A stretch of DNA of 44,043 nt from Modestobacter caceresii (lineage in GTDB: Bacteria > Actinomycetota > Actinomycetes > Mycobacteriales > Geodermatophilaceae). Shown one piece after another: positions 1-6,785 of the stretch (positions within the stretch are counted from its first letter, which is position 1; every line of letters starts with the position of its first letter). The notes below the pieces were generated by a model. That model did no database searches and was not told the DNA's origin. It saw only the letters and a list, made by a program, of their open reading frames with translations. The stretch spans positions 1 through 44,043 of the forward strand of contig NZ_JPMX01000002.1 in assembly GCF_000761485.1 (NCBI RefSeq), written 5' to 3'. The position numbers were made by a program, and so were the translations under genes.

Positions 1-501
1 GCGGCTGCGCGCCCGATCGACCCGGCGGCCCGACCCGACCCCGCGCGCCCCACGGCCAGGCCGGCATCCCGGCCGGCCGGCCAGGGCGCCGGTCGGGCCC
101 CCTCCGGCAAGGCCCGCGGCGCCGTCAACCGTGGCCCGCGTCGGGCCCGGCTGCAGCTGCGCCACATCGACACCTGGTCGGCGCTGAAGATCTCACTCGT
201 CCTCTCGATCGCCCTGTTCTTCGTGTGGATGGTCGCGGTCGGCATCCTGTACGGGGTGCTCAGCAGCCTGGGCGTCTTCGACACGGTCAACGACCTGATC
301 GGGCAGCTGGCCACCACCACCGAGACCACGGACGGGGGCGGTGAGGTGATCACCGCCGGCGTCGTCTTCGGTGGCGCTGCGGTGATCGGGGCGATCAACA
401 TCGTGCTGCTCACGGCGCTGTGCACCGTGGGGACGTTCGTCTACAACCTCTGCTCCGACCTGGTCGGCGGTCTCGAGGTCACCCTCGCCGAGCGCGACTG
501 A
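1..501 (+). CDS. DUF3566 domain membrane protein (5' end outside window)
   Basis: The reading frame is open from base 1 to the TGA at 499-501, so the gene begins before the window. The visible part has a Pro/Ala/Arg-rich cytoplasmic tail (about residues 1-45), then the conserved DUF3566 entry region (RRARLQLRHIDTWSALKIS), a first membrane helix, a short outer loop around the VFDTVNDLIGQL-like segment, and a second helix ending in LCSDLVGGLEVTLAERD. This family sits directly after gyrA in actinobacteria (Rv0007 in M. tuberculosis), so gyrA should lie just to the left. Its molecular role is not known; a membrane function near the division or replication machinery is inferred only from position. 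Confidence 0.9.
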   Translation, partial: AAARPIDPAARPDPARPTARPASRPAGQGAGRAPSGKARGAVNRGPRRARLQLRHIDTWSALKISLVLSIALFFVWMVAVGILYGVLSSLGVFDTVNDLIGQLATTTETTDGGGEVITAGVVFGGAAVIGAINIVLLTALCTVGTFVYNLCSDLVGGLEVTLAERD

Positions 502-514
502 GCGAGCCACACCC

Positions 515-545
515 GCTGAGGCCCCCCGGGTCGGAGGGCCTCAGC
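515..545 (+). terminator. Hairpin terminator after the DUF3566 gene
   Basis: A 10-bp perfect stem (GCTGAGGCCC at 515-524 with GGGCCTCAGC at 536-545) and an 11-base loop lie 14 bases after the stop codon and before the tRNA. There is no U-tract, as is usual for high-GC actinobacterial terminators. Confidence 0.6.
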
Positions 546-573
546 CGGGCAGGTAAGCTGTTCACCGGTCCAC

Positions 574-647
574 GGGCCTGTAGCTCAGACGGTTAGAGCG
601 CATCCCTGATAAGGATGAGGCCGGAGGTTCAAGTCCTCCCAGGCCCA
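574..647 (+). tRNA. tRNA-Ile (GAT)
   Basis: The acceptor stem GGGCCTG (574-580) pairs with CAGGCCC (640-646), and A647 is the discriminator base. The anticodon stem CATCC/GGATG encloses loop CTGATAA, giving anticodon GAT at 608-610. The T-arm carries GGTTCAAGTCC. CCA is not encoded. Its position after the gyrA/DUF3566 pair and before tRNA-Ala matches ileT of other actinobacteria. Confidence 0.97.
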
Positions 648-763
648 CCCGTGCACCGACGGCGGGCGGCAGCGATCTCCACGGGGATCACGGTCGCCCG
701 CCGCTGGGTCCCGGCAGCGGTCACCGGCACCGCGGTGGCCCACACCGTTCGAGGAGGTCCCGC

Positions 764-904
764 GTGCTGAAGAAGCTGGCGATGGCAGCGCTCGCGGCCG
801 GTGCCCTGGCGGCCGTGCGCAAGCGCAGCTCCGGCAAGGGCGAGACCGACCTGTGGGCCGAGGCGACCCGCGGCCCGGGTTCGGTCAGCACGCCCGGCGC
901 CTGA
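764..904 (+). CDS. DLW-39 family small protein (46 aa)
   Basis: A GTG start at 764 follows the ribosome binding site GAGGAGG at 750-756. The 46-residue product starts with a basic-hydrophobic segment (MLKKLAMAALAAGALAAVRK) and carries the diagnostic Asp-Leu-Trp motif in ETDLWAEAT at about residues 27-35. The DLW-39 family comprises very small actinobacterial proteins named for this motif, regularly located between tRNA-Ile and tRNA-Ala near gyrA, as here. The function is unknown. The N-terminal stretch could be a short membrane anchor, but this is an inference. The gene is easily missed because of its size. Confidence 0.88.
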   Translation: MLKKLAMAALAAGALAAVRKRSSGKGETDLWAEATRGPGSVSTPGA

Positions 905-941
905 TCCCGCGACTGCGGTCGACCGACCACCGCAGTCCCCC

Positions 942-1014
942 GGGGACGTAGCTCAATTGGCAGAGCACCGCCTTTGCAAGGCGGGGGTTAGGGGTTCGAT
1001 TCCCCTCGTCTCCA
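942..1014 (+). tRNA. tRNA-Ala (TGC)
   Basis: The acceptor stem GGGGACG (942-948) pairs with CGTCTCC (1007-1013) through one G-U pair; A1014 is the discriminator. The anticodon stem CCGCC/GGCGG holds loop TTTGCAA with anticodon TGC at 975-977. The T-arm has the GGTTCGATTCC pattern. CCA is not encoded. It is the second member of the Ile/Ala pair usual at this origin-proximal locus. Confidence 0.97.
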
Positions 1015-1120
1015 CTCCGGGCCCGCCAGGGCCCTCGAGGACCTTCGCCGGCCGCCGGGCACAGCCCGGACGCACCGGGCGCCCAGCGGCCTCCCGGTCG
1101 GCAGTGGGAGAGTGGTCGTC

Positions 1121-1657
1121 GTGACTGAACAGACCTCCGCCGCACGGCGCGCCGTCCTGCACACCAACCACGGCGACATCACCGTCGACCTGTTCCCCGA
1201 CCACGCCCCCAAGACGGTCGCGAACTTCACCGAGCTCGCCGAGGGCAGCCGCGAGTGGATCGACCCGCGTACCCGGGAGAAGACCACGGCCAAGCTCTAC
1301 GACGGCACGGTGTTCCACCGGGTCATCCAGGGCTTCATGATCCAGGGTGGCGACCCGCTGGGTCAGGGCACCGGTGGCCCCGGCTACCGCTTCGGCGACG
1401 AGTTCCACCCCGACCTGTCGTTCAACCGCCCCTACCTGCTGGCCATGGCCAACGCGGGCCCCGGCACGAACGGCTCCCAATTCTTCATCACCGTCACCAA
1501 CACCCCGCACCTGAACAACAAGCACACGATCTTCGGTGAGGTGGCCGACGACGCCAGCCGCCAGGTCGTCGACGCGATCGCCACCGCCCCGACCGCCCGC
1601 GGCGACCGCCCGGTCGAGGACATCGTGATCAACTCCGTCGAGGTGCAGCGCAGCTGA
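1121..1657 (+). CDS. ppiA: Peptidyl-prolyl cis-trans isomerase (cyclophilin type)
   Basis: This 178-residue cytoplasmic cyclophilin catalyses proline isomerisation during protein folding. Family motifs are clear: the strand [20 protein letters not shown], then [21 protein letters not shown] (catalytic Arg and Phe of FHRVI, Gln of MIQGGD), then [16 protein letters not shown] (active-site region), then [11 protein letters not shown]. There is no signal peptide. I chose GTG at 1121 because GGGAG at 1106-1110 lies 10 bases upstream; an in-frame GTG at 1112 would leave only one base of spacing. The stop overlaps the CTG proposed as start of the rhomboid gene. The position matches Rv0009. Confidence 0.93.
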   Translation: MTEQTSAARRAVLHTNHGDITVDLFPDHAPKTVANFTELAEGSREWIDPRTREKTTAKLYDGTVFHRVIQGFMIQGGDPLGQGTGGPGYRFGDEFHPDLSFNRPYLLAMANAGPGTNGSQFFITVTNTPHLNNKHTIFGEVADDASRQVVDAIATAPTARGDRPVEDIVINSVEVQRS

Positions 1658-2532
1658 GCACCCCCGAGGGCAGCGGGGGCGCCGGCGCGGAGCCGCAGCC
1701 GGCGCCCCCTGCCACCTGCTACCGGCACCCGGACCGGCCCACCGGGGTCCGCTGCGCCCGCTGCAGCCGGCCCATCTGCCCGGAGTGCATGAACCCGGCC
1801 GCGGTCGGCTTCCAGTGCCCGGACGACGTGCGGGCCGGCAACGCCACCGTCCGCCGTCCCAAGCGCACCACCGGGCTGCGCAGCGCAGCCCGGCGGTGGG
1901 GGGCAGCCACCCTCTCCCTCATCGCGCTGAACCTGCTGGTCGCCCTCGCGACCGCCGGCTCGGCGATCAGCGTCGGCGTCAACCCGCTGCGCAGCTTCCG
2001 CTCGCCGCTGCAGGACGACTTCGCGATCGTCCCCTACCTGGTCGACGCCGGTGAGTGGTGGCGGGTGGTCACCAGCGCCTTCACCCACGTCGGGCCGGTG
2101 CACCTGGCGCTGAACATGCTCGCCCTGCTGCTGTTCGGCTCCGAACTCGAACGCCAGCTGGGTCGGGGCCGCTTCCTGACCGTCTACCTGGTCTCCGCGC
2201 TGGGCGGCGTGGCCGCCCTGCAGCTGTTCGGCAACTACCTCGGTGCGGTGGTCGGCGCATCGGCGGCGATCTACGGCCTGCTGGGCGCCTTCGGCGTGGT
2301 CCTGCTGAAGCAGAAGCAGGACCTCCGCGGGCTCCTCACCCTGCTGGTGATCAACCTGGCGATCAGCTTCCTGCCCGGGGTCTCCCTGCTCGGGCACCTC
2401 GGCGGGCTCGTCGTCGGCGCACTGACGGCCGGCATCCTCGTCCTGGGCGGCCGCCGGCGGCCGGTCGTGGTCGGCGGGGTCGCCGTCCTGGTGGTCGTGC
2501 TGCTGGTGCTGGTGTTCGGCGGGCTGCGCTAG
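1654..2532 (+). CDS. Rhomboid family intramembrane serine protease with N-terminal zinc-binding motif
   Basis: Rhomboids cleave transmembrane substrates inside the membrane. The core is complete: HLALNML in the second helix region, the catalytic serine in GASAAIYG (about residue 203) and the partner histidine in LLGHLGG (about residue 248). The frame also encodes a cysteine-rich N-terminus before any ATG, GTG or TTG: C22, H25, C34-A-R-C37, C42-P-E-C45 and C55, resembling a B-box-like zinc finger. The only possible NTG start is CTG at 1654, overlapping the ppiA stop as CTGA, with AGGTG at 1641-1645 as ribosome binding site. The ATG at 1789 would remove the zinc motif. The family is certain; the CTG start is an inference. 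Substrate unknown. Confidence 0.85.
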   Translation: MSTPEGSGGAGAEPQPAPPATCYRHPDRPTGVRCARCSRPICPECMNPAAVGFQCPDDVRAGNATVRRPKRTTGLRSAARRWGAATLSLIALNLLVALATAGSAISVGVNPLRSFRSPLQDDFAIVPYLVDAGEWWRVVTSAFTHVGPVHLALNMLALLLFGSELERQLGRGRFLTVYLVSALGGVAALQLFGNYLGAVVGASAAIYGLLGAFGVVLLKQKQDLRGLLTLLVINLAISFLPGVSLLGHLGGLVVGALTAGILVLGGRRRPVVVGGVAVLVVVLLVLVFGGLR

Positions 2533-2930
2533 CGCCCTGCGCCGGCGGCGTGCAGGTCCCGGGCGACCGCGTCCGGGTCCTGACCCAGCTCCCGGCGGCC
2601 CAGCACGACCAGGACGGCGTCGTCCGTGACGTCCTCCAGCTCCAGCGTGCGGGCGCGCAACCCCCACCGTCGTGACGTCCGCACCCGGGCGCGCAGCGCC
2701 GGCCAGGCGATCGTCGTCCCGCCGCTGATCGCCCGCACCGTCACGCCGTGGGCGTCGGCGCGGAGCCGGGGGCGCAGCAGCAGGTCGCGGGCGGCCAGGC
2801 CCAGCAGCAGGACGGCGCCGCCACCGACGAGGACCCGCCCGACCGGGTCGACCAGCAGGGTGGCCAGCGCGAGGGCCACGCCGGCGGCGGCCATCGCCAC
2901 CGCCTCGCCGATCCGGGGCGACCAGTGCAC
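2529..2930 (-). CDS. PH domain-containing membrane protein
   Basis: This 133-residue protein has two adjacent membrane helices (about residues 8-28 and 30-52), then a small soluble domain from about residue 53 with the strand pattern RLRADAHGVTVRAISGGTTI and WPALRARVRTSRR, typical of the bacterial PH-like domain family. It corresponds in position to Rv0010c of M. tuberculosis. No catalytic residues are visible; a structural or regulatory role at the membrane is inferred. It converges on the rhomboid gene, and the two stop codons share the CTAG palindrome at 2529-2532. Confidence 0.8.
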   Translation of the reverse strand: MHWSPRIGEAVAMAAAGVALALATLLVDPVGRVLVGGGAVLLLGLAARDLLLRPRLRADAHGVTVRAISGGTTIAWPALRARVRTSRRWGLRARTLELEDVTDDAVLVVLGRRELGQDPDAVARDLHAAGAGR

Positions 2931-3029
2931 GGGGCCAGCTTGTCAGCACCGGCTGCGGACCTGTACGCGGCGCCTAGCATCGGGGAACCGGACGTCTGAG
3001 ACGTCACCGTCTGCGATGAGGAGTGGTCC

Positions 3030-4190
3030 ATGCGCGATGCCGTCATCTGTGCCGCCGTCCGCACACCGGTGGGGAAGCGGGGCGGCGGGCTGTCCGGCGT
3101 GCACGCCGCCGACCTGTCCGCCACGGTGCTCCGTGTCCTGGTGGAGCGCACCGGCCTGGACCCGGCCGTCGTCGACGACGTCTTCTGGGGCTGCGTGAGC
3201 CAGGTCGGTGAGCAGACCAGCAACATCGGCCGGGTCGCGGCACTGGCGGCCGGCTGGCCGGAGACGGTGCCCGGCACGACCATCGACCGGCAGTGCGGCT
3301 CCTCCCAGCAGGCGGTCGCCTTCGCCGCCGCGACCGTCATCAGCGGTCAGGCGGACGTCGTGGTGGCTGGTGGGGTCGAGTCGATGAGCCGGGTGCCGAT
3401 GGGCTCCTCGGCCGGTGACGGGTCGGCCGGCCGCCCGCTGGGGCCGCAGTACCTGGCCCGCTACGGCGGGGTCGCGCCCAACCAGGGGGTCGGGGCGGAG
3501 ATGATCGCGGCGCGGTGGGGCCTGTCCCGGGCCGAGCTCGACGAGTTCGCGCTGGGCTCGCACGAGCGGGCGGCCAAGGCCCAGGCCGACGGGGCCTTCG
3601 ACACGCAGCTCGTCCCGGTCCACACCCCCGAGGGCGCCGTGGTGACCGCCGATGAGGGCATCCGCACCGGCGGCACGCTCGAGGCGCTCGGGGCGCTCAA
3701 GACCCCCTTCCAGGCCGACGGCGTGATCAGTGCCGGCAACGCCAGCCAGATCTCCGACGGATCGGCCGCGCTCCTGGTCACCACCTCCGAACGGGCCCGC
3801 GAGCTGGGGCTCACCCCTGTGGTCCGGGTGCACACGACGGTCGTCGCCGGTGACGACCCGGTGATCATGCTGACCGCCCCCATCTCGGCCACCCGCAAGG
3901 TGCTGGACCGCTCCGGGCTGGCGCTGGCCGACATCGGGGTCTTCGAGGTGAACGAGGCGTTCGCCCCGGTGCCGCTCGCCTGGCGCCGGGAGATCGGCGC
4001 CGCCGCCGAGGCGGTCAACCCCCTGGGTGGCGCGATCGCGCTCGGGCACCCCCTGGGCGCCTCGGGCGCACGCATCATGACCACGCTGGTGCACCACATG
4101 CAGGCCACCGGCACCCGGTACGGGCTGCAGACGATGTGCGAGGGCGGTGGCATGGCCAACGCGACGATCCTGGAGCTCCTCGACCGCTGA
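3030..4190 (+). CDS. Thiolase (acetyl-CoA C-acyltransferase)
   Basis: This 386-residue thiolase carries out thiolytic cleavage of 3-ketoacyl-CoA or the reverse condensation. The nucleophilic cysteine is in DRQCGSS (about C89). The C-terminal catalytic pair is present as GHPLGASGARI (about H340) and MCEGGGMANA (about C370), and NEAFAPV is also conserved. Full length for the family. The start is ATG at 3030 behind AGGAG (3019-3023). It interrupts the otherwise conserved gyrA-crgA gene order, stands alone and ends at a strong hairpin, so it is probably monocistronic. A catabolic role (fatty acid, steroid or aromatic degradation) is likely, but the chain-length preference cannot be read from sequence. 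Confidence 0.93.
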   Translation: MRDAVICAAVRTPVGKRGGGLSGVHAADLSATVLRVLVERTGLDPAVVDDVFWGCVSQVGEQTSNIGRVAALAAGWPETVPGTTIDRQCGSSQQAVAFAAATVISGQADVVVAGGVESMSRVPMGSSAGDGSAGRPLGPQYLARYGGVAPNQGVGAEMIAARWGLSRAELDEFALGSHERAAKAQADGAFDTQLVPVHTPEGAVVTADEGIRTGGTLEALGALKTPFQADGVISAGNASQISDGSAALLVTTSERARELGLTPVVRVHTTVVAGDDPVIMLTAPISATRKVLDRSGLALADIGVFEVNEAFAPVPLAWRREIGAAAEAVNPLGGAIALGHPLGASGARIMTTLVHHMQATGTRYGLQTMCEGGGMANATILELLDR

Positions 4191-4205
4191 CCGACCCGGT
4201 CCCGG

Positions 4206-4640
4206 TCGTCCACAGCCCCCGTCCACGCGGACGGGGGCTGTGCTGTCCCGGCGACCGTCCACCGGGGTGGGGATGTCGACAACTCGCCCGGACACGCGCG
4301 GGAACGGCCCGTCACGCTGCTGGTTTGCGCTTCGGGGAGTCGGGTAGTAAGCGCCTGATCGCCTTCGGGAGAAGGATCAGAGCGACCGGTTTTCCCACAG
4401 GTGTGTACACAGCTGGGGACGGAGTTCCACGGGTGTAGTTACCCCTGTGCCGTTTCCGCCCCAGTGGTCACATCGCAGGCATTCCCGCAGGTCAGCCCAG
4501 GGTCCCTCGGTCCGGGCAACCCACAGATCGTGGACAACCCGGTGGATGGCGGAGCAGCCTGCCTGTGGACGGAGCGGCCCGCTGTGCACAGACGATCTTC
4601 CGGCGAGCCCCTGACCTGCACGTTGACCGTTTGTCGACCC
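4206..4640. promoter_or_regulatory. Non-coding stretch with clustered DnaA-box-like 9-mers
   Basis: Between the thiolase and crgA there are about 590 bases without a convincing gene. Compared with the high-GC consensus TTGTCCACA, one-mismatch 9-mers occur at 4206-4214 (plus), 4274-4282 (minus) and 4529-4537 (minus). Two-mismatch versions occur near 4391-4399, 4403-4411, 4564-4572, 4582-4590 and 4631-4639. The stretch also has a promoter-like TTTGCG (4323-4328) with TAGTAA (4345-4350) at 16-base spacing, followed by a bulged hairpin (CTGATC/GATCAG, 4355-4380). This could be an auxiliary DnaA-binding region; the main oriC is expected next to dnaA, outside the window. The word matches are seen; the function is inferred. 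Confidence 0.35.
4211..4242 (+). terminator. Strong hairpin terminator after the thiolase gene
   Basis: A perfect 14-bp stem (4211-4224 with 4229-4242) around the tetraloop ACGC lies 20 bases after the stop codon. It lacks a U-tract. Confidence 0.75.
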
Positions 4641-4730
4641 AGCGGGCCGGTGACGGCTCGCTGTGCACTGGTCACCGAGCGGAGTACCGACCGGTCAGCG
4701 TCCCCTCGGGGGACGAGGCCCACACGACGA

Positions 4731-4759
4731 AGGCCCCCGTCCCGGAGGGACGAGGGCCT
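4731..4759 (-). terminator. Hairpin terminator of crgA
   Basis: A 13-bp stem with one mismatch (4731-4743 with 4747-4759) and loop GGA lies 23 bases beyond the crgA stop codon on the minus strand. Confidence 0.6.
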
Positions 4760-4782
4760 GTCGGTCGAGCCGTGCGCGGGCG

Positions 4783-5055
4783 TCAGCGCCAGCGCATCGA
4801 CATGATCAGCCCGGCGACCATGGCGCCGAAACCGATGGCGAAGTTCCACGGGCCCAGCGTCGTCATGAGCGGGATCCGGTCGCCTGCCACGTAGTAGACG
4901 ACGATCCACAGCAGACCGAGCAACATCAGCGCGACCATCACCGGCGCGTACCACCGCGGGCTCGGCTGCGCGGCCTGGGCCCGGGCCGCGCTCGCGGGCA
5001 GCACGCCCTCCGGCGGCGTGTAGACCGACTTCTTGCGCACCTTCGACTTGGGCAC
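4783..5055 (-). CDS. crgA: Cell division protein CrgA
   Basis: This 90-residue protein starts [15 protein letters not shown], has a basic cytoplasmic N-terminus and two membrane helices (about residues 36-57 and 69-87) and ends MSMRWR, a signature typical of CrgA. In actinobacteria CrgA binds FtsZ and FtsI and helps to coordinate septum assembly and peptidoglycan synthesis at the membrane. The location between the PH-domain gene and the DUF881 gene is the conserved one (Rv0011c). It is transcribed away from the DUF881 gene and ends in its own hairpin. Confidence 0.95.
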   Translation of the reverse strand: MPKSKVRKKSVYTPPEGVLPASAARAQAAQPSPRWYAPVMVALMLLGLLWIVVYYVAGDRIPLMTTLGPWNFAIGFGAMVAGLIMSMRWR

Positions 5056-5205
5056 CTGGCGGACTCCCTCCCGGGCCGGTGGCCTGACGCCCCGGCGTGA
5101 ACGCCTACCAGCCTAAGCTGAGACGGCCAGCAGTCCCGCCCCGTCGCGCGGTGGCGTCACCCCTGTTCGCCCCTCCGGGGTGGGCGCCGACACCAGGAGG
5201 TGTGC

Positions 5206-5952
5206 ATGACCCGCATCGGGCGCCCCCGCCGGTTCGACCCGTGGGTCGGGCTCGTGCCCGTCGTCGCCCTGGCCGCCGGTCTGCTGTTCGCCACCTCCAG
5301 CACGACGGCGCAGGGCACCGACCTGCGGGGTGGGGAGGTCACCGAGCTGTCCGCGCTGATCGAGGAGCGTGACTCCACCGTCGCCGGTCAGCAGGCCGAG
5401 CTGGCCGCCCTGCAGCAGCAGGTGCAGGCGCTCACCGACCTGGCGGCCTCGCGGAACGGGGAGGTCGCCGCCGTGCAGCAGGAGGCCGCCCCCGGGGTCG
5501 GCTCCGCCGGGCTCGCGGAGCTCACCGGGCCGGGGCTGGCCATCGCGCTGGACGACGCCCCGCGCACGTCCGCCGGCACCACGCCGACCGAGGGCAACCC
5601 GGACAACCTGGTGATCCACCAGTCCGACGTCCAGGCGGTGGTGAACGCGCTGTGGGCCGCCGGTGCCGACGGCGTGGCCATCATGGGGCAGCGGCTGATC
5701 TCCACCAGCGCCGTCATCTGCGTCGGCCCCACCCTGCTGCTGCACGGCCGTACGTACTCACCGCCGTACGTGGTCACCGCGGTCGGGGACGCCGACGAGA
5801 TGCGGGACGAGCTCGCCGCCTCCCCGGGGGTGCAGGTCTTCCAGGAGGCGGCCGACGCCTACGGGCTGACCTTCGACGTCGAGGAGCAGGACAAGCTGAC
5901 CCTGCCGGCCTATGACGGGGCCCTGGACATGCAGTACGCCAGGGTCGGCTGA
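5206..5952 (+). CDS. DUF881 family membrane-anchored protein
   Basis: The product (248 residues) has one N-terminal membrane helix (LVPVVALAAGLLFATSS), then an extracytoplasmic coiled coil (about residues 42-88, rich in Glu/Gln/Ala/Leu), then the DUF881 fold, with TGPGLAIALDD, VNALWAAGADGVAIMGQRL and CVGPTLLLHG. These proteins resemble Bacillus YlxW/YlxX and sit next to division genes in actinobacteria (Rv0012); the exact role is unknown. ATG at 5206 was chosen because AGGAGG at 5195-5200 gives 5-base spacing, while the in-frame GTG at 5200 overlaps the ribosome binding site. A class E sortase gene often found after DUF881 in relatives is absent here. Confidence 0.9.
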   Translation: MTRIGRPRRFDPWVGLVPVVALAAGLLFATSSTTAQGTDLRGGEVTELSALIEERDSTVAGQQAELAALQQQVQALTDLAASRNGEVAAVQQEAAPGVGSAGLAELTGPGLAIALDDAPRTSAGTTPTEGNPDNLVIHQSDVQAVVNALWAAGADGVAIMGQRLISTSAVICVGPTLLLHGRTYSPPYVVTAVGDADEMRDELAASPGVQVFQEAADAYGLTFDVEEQDKLTLPAYDGALDMQYARVG

Positions 5953-6094
5953 CCGTCTGCGCCCGACCGTCCCGATCGTGGTGACGGCGCACTCCTCCGT
6001 GTACACCTGAGACCGTGGGGGCCCACCCGGCCGCCCGACACCGCCCTCTGGAGATCGAGCCCCTCGTGTCCCGCACCGACGTGAGTGTCCAGCG

Positions 6095-6757
6095 ATGAGC
6101 CTGCCCGCCGTCCGGCCGGTGCTCGTCGTCGACAACTTCGACAGCTTCGTCTACAACCTCGTCCAGTACCTGGGCCAGCTCGGGGTGCCCAGCGTGGTGC
6201 GCCGCAACGACGCGGTGACCGTCGACGAGCTCACCGACCTCGACCTCGCCGGGGTGTTGCTCTCCCCCGGCCCCGGCACACCGGTCGACGCCGGCGTGAC
6301 CGTGCCGATGGTGCGGGCCGCCGCCGATGCCGGGCTGCCGGTCCTCGGGGTCTGCCTGGGGCACCAGGCCATCGCCGAGGCCTTCGGTGGCGTCGTGGGC
6401 CGGGCGCCCGAGCTGCTGCACGGCAAGACCAGCCAGGTCGTGCACGAGGGCGTGGGCGTGCTGGCCGGGCTGGACAGCCCGTTCACCGCCACCCGGTACC
6501 ACTCGCTCGCGGTGGAGTCCGACAGCGTCCCGGCCGAGCTGGAGGTCACCGGCCGCACGCCGTCGGGCATCGTGATGGCGCTGCGGCACCGGGAGCTGCC
6601 CATCGAGGGGGTGCAGTTCCACCCCGAGTCGGTGCTCACCGAGGGCGGGCACCGGTTGCTGGCGAACTGGCTGTCCAGTTGTGGACTGGCACCGGATCCC
6701 GCCCGGGTCGAGGCGGCGGCAGCCACCGCCCGCCGGCTCACCACCGTCACGATCTGA
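6095..6757 (+). CDS. Anthranilate/aminodeoxychorismate synthase glutamine amidotransferase subunit
   Basis: This 220-residue class I glutamine amidotransferase supplies ammonia from glutamine to a chorismate-using partner. The catalytic triad is visible: Cys in GVCLGHQA (about C87) and His/Glu in QFHPESV (about H176 and E178). The N-terminus VVDNFDSFVYNLVQYL is the TrpG/PabA signature. It corresponds to Rv0013, usually called trpG, but a single such subunit can serve tryptophan and folate synthesis, so trpG versus pabA cannot be settled here. No synthase subunit (trpE/pabB) lies nearby. The gene is followed by a short bidirectional hairpin against pknB. Confidence 0.92.
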   Translation: MSLPAVRPVLVVDNFDSFVYNLVQYLGQLGVPSVVRRNDAVTVDELTDLDLAGVLLSPGPGTPVDAGVTVPMVRAAADAGLPVLGVCLGHQAIAEAFGGVVGRAPELLHGKTSQVVHEGVGVLAGLDSPFTATRYHSLAVESDSVPAELEVTGRTPSGIVMALRHRELPIEGVQFHPESVLTEGGHRLLANWLSSCGLAPDPARVEAAAATARRLTTVTI

Positions 6758-6760
6758 ACC

Positions 6761-6780
6761 GGCCACCCCGCCGGGTGGCC
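6761..6780. terminator. Short bidirectional hairpin between the amidotransferase gene and pknB
   Basis: An 8-bp perfect stem (GGCCACCC/GGGTGGCC) with loop CGCC lies 3 bases after the plus-strand stop and 5 bases beyond the pknB stop, so it could end both transcripts. Confidence 0.6.
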
Positions 6781-6785
6781 CGCGC

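Noticed and set aside
1112-1120. Earlier GTG start for ppiA
   Set aside because: The ribosome binding site would be only one base away; GTG 1121 has proper spacing.
4206-4640. This gap as the main replication origin
   Set aside because: In actinobacteria oriC lies by dnaA/dnaN, which must be left of gyrA and outside the window; the boxes here are mostly imperfect. It is kept only as a possible auxiliary site.
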